A DNA stretch of 64,000 nucleotides from Plantago ovata. Taxonomy: Eukaryota; Streptophyta; Magnoliopsida; Lamiales; Plantaginaceae. This document shows, piece by piece, positions 55,887 to 64,000 of this stretch. How positions within the stretch are numbered: position 1 is the stretch's first letter; each line of letters opens with the position of its first letter. The DNA is taken from NCBI GenBank assembly GCA_028274465.1, contig CM051456.1, positions 96,873,050 to 96,937,049 on the forward strand. Reading direction: 5' to 3'. Under the pieces are notes generated by a model. The model had not been told where the DNA came from and did not search any database. It saw only the letters and a program-made list of their open reading frames with translations. Made by a program: the position numbers and the translations under genes.

Positions 55887-58301
55887 ATGTCTTTAGGAGA
55901 CGCTCCCTTGCTGAAGCTGGAAAACTAATGGCGAAACAACATGATGCTCCATCTTGAGGCCATTAGTGATGAGATGGTTACTATCATTAATGATGGACCT
56001 ATCAAGATCACTAAGGTTGAGAGAAGTTTTTCTCACAAAACCACAGAAGCTGGAAAGGAAACTCTCTTAGGCGAACCAGTTGATACTGTCATTCCAAAAC
56101 CAAGAGAGGAATGGACTTCCGACGAAGCCAAGAGATTCCGTCTTCATGGCCAAGCAAGAAACATCATCATTCGATCAACTCCGGATACTATACAGTGCAA
56201 ACTGTGGGGTGCCAAAACTACTAAGGAAGCTTGGAAAATGGTTCAAGATCTTTGCGCTGGATCTGACAAAACCAAGGAAAACAAACTCGAAGTGTTGAAG
56301 TTTAAGTTCCAGAACTTTAAACAAGGTACAAATGAGTCACTGGAAGACTTGGACTTCAGATTCACAACTCTAGTTAGTGAGATGGCTGCCTTGGGAGTTG
56401 GAAATCTTTACTCAGATTCTGAGAAGGTGAAAACCATCATCAGAAGTCTGAACCAAGAATGGATCCACACTCAGAATTTCTACTACAATCAAGGAATGCC
56501 AAACATCACACCTACAGAGTTGTTCTCTCATCTTGCTACTGTCAACTACGAGACAAAGCAAAGAGAAAATGTGTTTGCTGAAAAAACGCAAAACACTGCT
56601 CTTGCTGCAAAGCCGTCATCTTCTGAAAAGAAGAATGATAAAGAGCTCGCTGATGAAAATGCTTTAGTTGTTAAAAACATGAAGAAATTCATCAGTAAGG
56701 AACTTGAAAGGCGAAAAGCAAAAGAGAAGCTGAAAAAGCATCTTGGTAACAACTACCATAAATACAAGAATGAGGCTAGCTCGCTGAACAAGCAAGCTCA
56801 GCAAGGAAACTCATCAGAAGAACCAGCAGTTGGAAATGATCTCTGCTTTTACTGCAAAAAGCCTGGACACTTCAAAGCAAATTGTCCTTTGCTGAAAGGC
56901 AAATCTTCTGAAAAGAAGAAGAAGTTCAAAAGAGCTTTTATTGCTGAAGAAAAGAAGGAGCTTCAAGCAAAAATTGATGCGTTGTGCATTGATACTAGCT
57001 CCGAAGACAGTGAGGAAGAAAGCTCAGACACTGAAGATGAAGAAGCCACTCTTGACGTAGAGATTGGCAAGGAAGTTTGTGGAATAGCCATGGAAGCTTA
57101 TCCAGATGTGTCTATCTACGAATTCTGCCTCATGGCCGGTCAGGTAAACAGTCCTACCTCTTACTCTGACTCAGAAAGTGAAGACGAGATTGACCATGAC
57201 AAGATTCAAGGAGAAATCGAAAGATTTGAGAAAACTCTGAGCAAACAGCAAGAGAAACTACAGAATGCTGAGACTCTGACCAAGCAGACTACTGAAAAGT
57301 ATGTCTTGCTGAAGGAAGAGACAGAAAAGAAAGATGCTGAAATAGTGCATCTTAAGAAGTTGATTGCTGAAGCTACAGAGAAGAATTCTCAGATGTCAAT
57401 ACAACTGGAAGAATATCAGTCCTCAATTCTAAAGTTACTTGCTGAAATCCAAGAAATGAAAAAGATGAAAATCAATTTCAAATCTTATGCTGATGCAAGT
57501 AATACGCTAACTGAACTAAACTCTTATCTGAGAGATCCATCTCAGAAAGAAGGTTTAGGTGCAATGTATGAAGGTGATGACGTAATAATCTTGAGTAAAG
57601 ACAAATCACCAATTACCTTTGTACGTGCTACTGATAGTGGTCAACCAGAACTCTATCAGTTTGGTCAATCTAAGGTTGCTGAAAAATGCAATCAAGTACC
57701 TACGACCGTAAAGCCCGTTGTTGCTACTCAAAGTAACAAGACTTTAAAAGGAAAACAGGTTGCTGAAAAGCAAACTGTAAAGAAAAAGGATGCTGTGAAG
57801 CATTCCGCCAAACAAGTTGCTGAAAAGCAATTTGTTAAGTCAAAAGACAAGATTACTAAAAGTAATCAGAAGACCTTTGCTGACAAACCTGAATCAAGTA
57901 AGGTTGCTGAGACAAAAGCTCAGCATTCTCCAAAAAGTGGACTCGGTTTTAAAACCAAGCAAAGTCAACTTTTTCATGAGTATAAGCAAAGTCAGCAATG
58001 ATACTTCAAAGAGATGAACAAAACCAAGCCTAAGAGTACTGACAAGACTCAAAACGCTAGGACTAGAAGGAACCTTGCTAGGAAAGAACTTACTGAAAAG
58101 TATGTTCAGCAAAAAGGTCAACCGAGCAAGACACCACATCAGAAAGTGAATTTGATCAGCACGAATCAAAAGTCTTTCGGCTCAAAACCTCCTAGTTTCT
58201 TAGCAAGTAGAAAACAAGTCAAAGTTGAAAAACTTAAGACTTGGGTTTCCACTGGACGCATTCTTGAACATGTTAATGGAGATCCAATATTGGATAATTA
58301 A
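55887..58301 (+). pseudogene. Copia-2B gag, two nonsense codons
   Basis: The family start is the ATG at 55887 (MSLGDAPLLKLEN). A 6-bp deletion makes codon 14 TAA, and the frame reopens with MMLHLEAISDEMV at 55941. The Gag domain covers about residues 30-270, and a perfect zinc knuckle CFYCKKPGHFKANC lies near residue 320. An acidic Ser/Glu/Asp stretch follows, then a long predicted coiled coil (residues ~430-540; EIERFEKTLSKQQEKLQNAE) and a Lys/Gln/Val-rich tail. Arg-to-TGA at 57999 interrupts it; the frame then continues to a TAA at 58299-58301 that is also present in Copia-2A. VAE, LAE and IAE tripeptides, encoded by TTGCTGAA words, are strikingly common. Confidence 0.9.
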
Positions 58302-58306
58302 CTTGT

Positions 58307-59916
58307 TTGCTCTTGATTGTGCATACTTCAGCCACGGAGACAAACGATGCAATCTGGCACTTTGACAGTGGTTGTGGAAAGCACATGACGGGCAACAAGA
58401 ATAACCTTATAAACTATAGACGATGGTCTAAAGGTCCAACAATAAGGTTTGCTGGTGGAGGCTCTAGTTCTACAAAAGGCTACGGTGACGTGAAGTTAGG
58501 ATGCATTACCATTTCGGGAGTTCCTTATGTCAAAATCTTAAGTTTAACCTTTTCAACATGAGTCAATTTGCTGATAAAGGATACTTCATCAAAATCAAAA
58601 GTGATGAATGTAAACTTATAGACTTTGAGACAAAGAAGGTTATTATGGTTGCTAGAAGATCAGGAGGCTTGTACACCGTAGATTGGTTTTCAGCAATCGT
58701 TGAAAAATGCCTTGTCTCAGATCACGATTGCCTTGTTGAAAAAGCATGGTTATGGCATAAACGAACAAGTCACCTAAACTTCAAGACTCTGAATAAGCTG
58801 TCTAAAAAGGCACTTGTAGTTGGATTACCTAAGGTTACTTTCAAGAAGGATGGTGTTTGCAATGCATGTCAGCAAGGAAAGCAAACCAAATCTTCTTTTA
58901 AGAACAAGGCAGTACCGTCAACTACAAAACCTTTACAACTCTTGCACATGGACTTGTTTGAATCTTCTTCAACAAGCTATGCTGGTAAGAAGTATGGTCT
59001 GGTGGTGGTAGATGACTATTCAAGATTCACTTGGGTAGTATTTATCAAACACAAATCTGAAACAAGGACTGAAATACCTAACTTGCTGAATAAGCTTGAA
59101 GTCATGAAAAATGACAAGGTAAAACTCATAAGGACAGACCATGGTACTGAGTTTGTAAACCAGTACATAACTGAGTAATGCACTTCAAAAGGCATACAAC
59201 ATCAATTATCCTCAGTAAGGACACCACAACAAAATGGTGTTGCTGAAAGGAAGAATCGCACCCTAAAAGAAGCCGCAAGAACAATGCTTGTTGACACTGA
59301 AATAAGTGAGGCTTACTGGGTTGAAGCGATTAACACCGCCTGTTACACTCAAAACAGATGTCTGATTACTAAGGAATACAACAAAACTCCTTATGAATTA
59401 CTTGTTGGAAGACCTCCTAACATCACCCATCTAAGAGTTTTTGGTTGTAAGTGTTTCGTTCTTAACAACGGTAGAGAATACCTAAGAACATTTCAACCAA
59501 AGGCAGACGAAGCGATATTTCTTGGTTACTCCTTGCATAGTAAAGCTTATAGAGTTTACAACAAAAAGGCACAAAAGATCGAAGAATCAGTGCATGTTGT
59601 ATTTTACGAAAAGTCACAAGGAGTGCCTGTTGAAGAAGAAATATCAGAATGTATGAAGAAGCTAATCATACATAAGCAAAGAACTGAATCTGATGCTAGG
59701 CAAATCAAGTCAATTGAACTAAATGATGATTCTGACAATGACTCTCCTCCCCCAAGTCATGACAAGATAAATATAGTTCATGACATAGAATTTCCAGCAA
59801 AAGACGCAGTTGCTCCGGATGTTGCTGAAACTATGCAACTTCCTGTGCCTGTTGATGAGTTACCACAATCTAGCAATGCTGAACAAGCAGTTGCTGATGA
59901 ACCGATCTCAGCATAG
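58307..59916 (+). pseudogene. Copia-2B protease and integrase
   Basis: The region lies in the -1 frame relative to gag. The protease active site is WHFDSGCGKHMTG. A frameshift near 58530 precedes NLKFNLFNMSQFADKGYF. The HHCC region (WHKRTSHLNF; CNACQQGKQ) is intact. The integrase triad is complete: LHMDLFES, IRTDHGTEF and GVAERKNRTLKEA. Tyr-to-TAA at 59176-59178 splits it and a Glu-to-TAG near 59914 ends it. The remainder (TYELLVGRPPNITHLRVFGC-like region) is the conserved copia integrase tail. Confidence 0.9.
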
Positions 59917-61700
59917 ACATAACAAAATACCAGTAGTACTGAACAAGTACATGCTGAAGAGTCACATGCTGATGAGCAAACTTATCCACATCCAAAGAGC
60001 AGAAAACCTGTTAACAAATGGATTAGAGATCATCCCTCTACGGATATGATTGGTGATATTGACAAACGCCAAGTGACTAGATCCAAAGTATCTGCTACTC
60101 ATGGACTTGCTGAAGAAGCAAATGTCGTAGAAGTAGAAGCTCTGTTCTCTTGCTTTGTTTCAGAAATTGAACCCAAGACTATAGAAGAAGCTCTAAAGCA
60201 TTCTGAATGGATCAAGGCAATGCAAGAAGAACTGGATCAATTTGAAAGGAACAAAGTCTGGAAACTTGTACCTCTTGCTGAAGGCAAGAAAGCTATTGGT
60301 ACAAAGTGGGTGTTCAGAAACAAGCTGAGTGAGTCTGGTGAAGTAACAAGGAACAAAGCACGTTTGGTTGCTCAAGGTTACTGTCAGACTGAAGGATTGG
60401 ACTATGATGAGTCTTATGCACCAGTTGCAAGATTGGATGCAATTAGACTTTTCTTGGCCTTTGCTGCTCACAATGACTTCATTGTTTATCAAATGGATGT
60501 TAAAAGTGCATTCTTGAATGGTGAACTTGCTGAAGAAGTCTACTTGGAACAACTCCCTAGCTTTGAACTTCCCTCAGAAACAAAGATGGTATACAAGCTT
60601 CAAAAAGCTGTATATGGTCTAAAGCAAGCACCTAGAGCTTGGTATGATACCTTAGCTAAGTTCTTGCTGGATAATGGTTTCAAGAAAGGTGAAGTTGACA
60701 AAACTTTGTTTACCATGAACCATGATGGTAAAATACTCTTAGTTCAGATTTATGTGGATGACATAATATTTGGATCTAAGGACAAGCAACTTTGTGATGA
60801 TTTTGCCAAACTCATGACAAACAAATTTTAAATGAGTATGATGGGAAAATTGAATTATTTCCTAGGATTGCAAGTCAAGCAACTCAAAGATGGAATATTC
60901 ATAAATCAAGCAAAGTATGCGAAAGAAATGCTCATAAAGTTTAGGATCAAAGAGGAAGAAAAACCTGAAAAGATCCCTATGAGTGTTGGTACCAAATTGG
61001 GCTATACTATAGAAGATAAAAGTGTTGAAGAACACAAGTATAGAAAGCTCATTGGTTCCTTGTTGTATTTAACAGAAAGTAGACCTGACATTCAGTATGT
61101 TGTTTGTGTGTGTGCAAGATTCCAATCTGATCCAAGAGAATCACACTACAAAAGGCACTTAAAATACTGAAATATGTCAAAGGTACAGTCACTGTTGGAT
61201 TATGGTATCCTAAAGATTCTGGACTTGAATTGGTTGGTTATTCTGATGCTGATCATGGAGGATCAACTCTTGATAGAAAAAGTACCTCTGGAACTTGTCA
61301 GTTTCTAGGTACTAGATTAATATCATGGTTCAGCAAGAAGCAAACCTGTGTTGCCAATTCATCTACTGAATCTGAGTACATTGCGGCTGGTTGTTGCACA
61401 GCTCAAATCCTATGGATTCAGCAACAATTAAGAGATTATGGTATTTCTGCAAAGAAAACACCAATCTTTTGCGATAATACAAGTGTTATTGTTATCACGC
61501 AAAATCCTAAGTTCCACTCAAGGACAAAGCACATTGATATTAGACATCATTTCATTAGAGATCATGTGGAAAAGGGAGACATTGAGGTTGTAAAAGTAGG
61601 TACTGATGATCATCTTGCTGACATCTTTACCAAGCCCCTACCAGATAACAGATTCGCAATGCTAAGGTATAACCTTGGATTGATTGAATTACCTCAATAA
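59917..61700 (+). pseudogene. Copia-2B reverse transcriptase and RNase H
   Basis: RT motifs are complete: [72 protein letters not shown], and the catalytic YVDD (60752-60763). Glu-to-TAA at 60829-60831 and a frameshift near 61150 break the frame. RNase H follows with GYSDADHGGSTLDRKSTSG, NSSTESEYIAAG, FCDNTSVI and RTKHIDIRHHFIRDHV, and stops after GLIELPQ at 61700. Fewer lesions than in Copia-2A show that it is the better-preserved copy. Confidence 0.92.
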
Positions 61701-61718
61701 AGGGATACAATTGGCAGA

Positions 61719-62082
61719 TTGCTGAAACAGGCATTCAGCAAGCCAAAGTATGCTTACTTGAATAAAAGTTCCTTCCACTGATTTCTTCTAAAAAAGAAAT
61801 GATAGGTCACTACATGATTGCTGAATCAGGCATTCAGCAAGTAATTCCTTCAAAACGGGTATTTGTTAGGAAACTTGATCACTTGCTGAGACGGGCACTC
61901 AGTAAGAGAAAAACCTTAAAGATTACTGAAACAGGCATTCAGACAATCAAAGATACTGAAACAGGTATTCAAGTATCAAAGGAAAATTCTGAGACGGCAA
62001 CTCAGCAAAGAGCAAACTCACTTCTCAGATTTTACCAAAAGATATCTCTAGACAAAAAGAATTTACTGAGACGGGAACTCAG
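61719..62082 (+). repeat. Copia-2B hairpin array, seven modules with 7-base loops
   Basis: Hairpins at 61719-61741, 61818-61840, 61883-61905, 61923-61946, 61953-61977, 61988-62007 and 62066-62082. The best have an 8-bp stem TTGCTGAA/TTCAGCAA. Loops are ACAGGCA, TCAGGCA, ACGGGCA, ACAGGCA, ACAGGTA, ACGGCAA and ACGGGAA. Where the 5' arm is CTGAG, the 3' arm is CTCAG, so pairing is kept. The array lies between the pol stop and the third ORF. Confidence 0.88.
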
Positions 62083-62620
62083 ATTTGTCTTTTAATTTAA
62101 GGAAATATGAGATATTTGATTAAGGGGGAACTTTCAGCAAATAACAAGGCTGGTTACACAAATTCGCTGAAAAGATTCTTGTTTACTTCAGCAAGCAATC
62201 TAATCCCATAAATCTAGGTAAAATCAATTTGTGACGTTAATGGGGCACAAATAAACTCGCTAACAATCATGACATGAAATACAATCGTGGCCATTGATTT
62301 AAAGTAGTTTTTGATCTGACGGTTAATATTGCAAAGAGAAAGAGTGCTCTGACGGTTTCTGTTAGTGGACCACTACGCATTTAATGCAAAGGCTCCACTA
62401 ACGCTGTTGAATCTCTGATTTACCCTTGCTGAGAACTCAAAAACGATTGAGCTTCTTGCACATCAGAGATACTATATAAACAAGGAGTTAGAGAAAGACA
62501 AAATTCTTTAACTCACATTTCCTTTCTCTGCAAATTTTTATAGCCTGTGCATGAATTCAATGTACCTCCGGTCAAAAAGAAAAGTAATCTTTTTCGTACA
62601 TTTCTCACACTATATAAGAA
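62083..62620 (+). other. Copia-2B spacer between pol and third ORF
   Basis: No gene. It contains a polypurine-like AAGGGGGAA at 62122-62130 (ATGGGGAA in Copia-2A at 53126-53133) and a TATA-like CTATATAAA at 62472-62480, followed by GAGTTAGAGAAAGACAAAAT, all conserved between the two copies. Confidence 0.75.
62472..62480 (+). promoter_or_regulatory. TATA-like box before the Copia-2B third ORF
   Basis: CTATATAAA stands 141 bases before the ATG at 62621, in a block conserved with Copia-2A. It is a candidate internal promoter. Confidence 0.5.
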
Positions 62621-64000
62621 ATGGCCCCAAAGAGACAGTCCTCCAAGACCTAAAAATCATCAAAGGTTGACAGTGCTGGAAAAAACACTGCTCCGGTTAT
62701 AACTCCGGCAACCAACACAGTGAAAATTGTGTTGAAGAACGACCGAGTAACAGAGAAACCCATGCCGCCTGCATATCTTGACACTGCAAAGTGTGAAATG
62801 ATAATGCAATGGGGCGGATTTGCCAAAGAGAAGTATATACGATACTTCTATGAACAAGAACTTGATGGAGAAAATGAGGAGGCGCTTGACTTGATAAAAC
62901 AACAAGGCCTTACTCTCTTCATAACTGATCGCCCTAAGAAAGTGAGTATGTTAGACACCATGGAATTCTACAACAATGCAGAAATCCAGGCTCTGACTGA
63001 TGGTCAAGGAGTCACTGAAAAAGTGATTTCCACCACAGTTCAAGGTGTGCAAATCGTCCTGAAATGGACTGATTTAGCCAACATCTTTCAGATTCCAACC
63101 ACTGGAACTGAAGATGACATCACTGCCACTGACGAAGAAATCAAAGCCTTCTACAGTGATGTCAGAAACGAGAAAATGAAGAAAGGAGAGATTGCTCCTG
63201 TGACTTGGACAAAGCACGTTAAGAGGAAGCATCTCTGCCATTCACTTGGTCTAGTAGCTCTGCTACTAATCAAAGTCTTAAACTCCCAAGTCGGAGGAAT
63301 AGACCAAGTAGGCTTGAGAAGGTGGCCACTGCTGATGCATATACATGAGAACAAAACCGAGCTCAACCGGGCAAAGTACATTTTCAACAGACTTGTTGAT
63401 TGTGTTACTAAATTCAAGGTCAAGGTTGAAGACAACAAGGTCTCACCTACCTTCCCATTCATGTATGGACTAAAAATATTCTATATCCTTGAACACTTCA
63501 AGATTCAGCTGAGAAACCCATTGCCGATTAAGAAATCAGTATGCAATATGGGAAGAGCCTTCTACAAGCAAAATGGACCTAAGCTTGCTGATAAGAAATC
63601 AAAGAAGACAACAGCTGCAAATGTTGTCAGCACAAGTCAGCAAGAATGGTATACAACAGCTGCAGATGTTGTCACCACTAGTCAGCAAGACAAGACTCCA
63701 ACAGCTGAAAAAGTTGTTGATGAAACTGCTGTAGATGGTGATCAACAAGATAAGTGTACAACAGCCGTTGCTGAAAATGCAACTACTGCAGAAGCTGCTG
63801 CTGGAGAGAAACTTGAAAAATCTAAGAAGAAAAAGAGGAAAGCTGATGATGACACTCAAACTGCAGCGTCATCAGCTAACCCCATCTCTAAGAGGAAACA
63901 GACAAATAACCCAAGGAAGAAAACACTGGCTCGCAAGTCAGTTCCAGTTGTCCATGATCTTTCGGATGATACTCCAGAAGTTGCTGATACACAAGCTCCA
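62621..64000 (+). pseudogene. Copia-2B third ORF (env position), one nonsense codon, runs off the window
   Basis: From the ATG at 62621 (MAPKRQSSKT) the frame has a TAA at codon 11 (62651-62653) and is then open for all remaining 449 codons to the window edge. The next in-frame ATG is at 62762. The N-terminal half matches Copia-2A (WGGFAKEKYIRYFYEQEL; MLDTMEFYNNAEIQALTDGQ). A second part, absent from truncated Copia-2A, contains EIAPVTWTKHVKRKHLCHSL and PLPIKKSVCNMGRAFYKQNG. After about residue 320 it becomes low-complexity, with SQQ, TAA and VAE repeats and basic KKKKRK clusters typical of nuclear signals. No signal peptide or membrane span is visible. The fold resembles 'putative plant transposon protein' domains rather than an envelope. 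Confidence 0.82.

Larger units (their letters stand above)
54213..64000 (+). mobile_element. Copia-2B, copia element with third ORF, running off the window
   Basis: 5' LTR 54213-55776, tRNA-Met primer site, gag, protease, integrase, RT, RNase H, hairpin array and third ORF follow in order; the 3' LTR is outside. The LTR start coincides with the point where the Copia-2A third ORF loses homology, which suggests insertion there (candidate duplication CCTTC at 54208-54212, other side not visible). A long Gag with coiled coil and an extra 3' ORF recall the Sirevirus lineage; that placement is inference. Confidence 0.88.

Overview
This window is plant nuclear DNA made almost entirely of transposable elements. 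The plant origin is inferred from Ty1/copia and Ty3/gypsy-type LTR elements with plant tRNA-Met and tRNA-Asp primer sites, from CACTA (En/Spm) DNA transposons with split genes, and from (CCCTAAA)-type telomere-like repeats. I see no host gene, tRNA, rRNA or CRISPR array, and I cannot name the species. The layout resembles gene-poor pericentromeric or heterochromatic DNA. REGION 1 (1-40127): one old copia element, 'Copia-1', forms the scaffold; its 5' LTR begins outside the window. A 7.5-kb CACTA element (CACTA-1, 167-7699, 3-bp duplication TGA) sits in the 5' LTR and carries a TNP2-type transposase gene and a TNPA-type gene on the minus strand. The Copia-1 gag-pol is broken by frameshifts and interrupted in its RNase H part by a 23-kb block (14484-37602, 5-bp duplication GTATT). 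That block is a minus-strand, tRNA-Asp-primed, gypsy-like element without reverse transcriptase or integrase ('Gag-A'). Gag-A was itself hit twice: by 'Gag-C' (14603-24022, duplication GACTA) in its 3' LTR and by 'Gag-D' (28687-34234, duplication CAAGA) in its protease end. Gag-D is plus-strand, has the same LTR family as Gag-A, and is a gag-only element with two 1267-bp LTRs. Gag-C has gag-protease plus a separate 3' ORF. REGION 2 (38031-40896): the Copia-1 3' LTR is followed not by host DNA but by a second copy of the Copia-1 leader, which stops abruptly at a chimeric junction. REGION 3 (40897-54212): 'Copia-2A', a 5'-truncated and heavily mutated copia element with a third, env-position ORF. 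Its LTR holds a 4-kb non-autonomous CACTA (CACTA-2, 41203-45194, duplication GAA), and its 3' end holds a solo LTR of the Gag-A/D family (51658-52702, duplication GATTG). REGION 4 (54213-64000): 'Copia-2B', a better-preserved sibling, apparently inserted in the third ORF of Copia-2A and running off the window. HOW THE PARTS RELATE: the three Gag elements have no polymerase or integrase, so they must have been mobilised by an autonomous partner not present here. They share the primer site, terminal polypurine tract and about 1.3 kb of 3' non-coding sequence, although their LTRs and Gag proteins differ. The most unusual signals are small repeated hairpins in non-coding parts of the LTR elements: a 9-bp stem fused to polypurine-tract-like G runs in the Gag elements, GC-rich palindromes next to the LTR TATA box, AAGCG/CGCTT palindromes in Gag-C, and an array of seven hairpins with 7-nt loops and co-varying stems in Copia-2.
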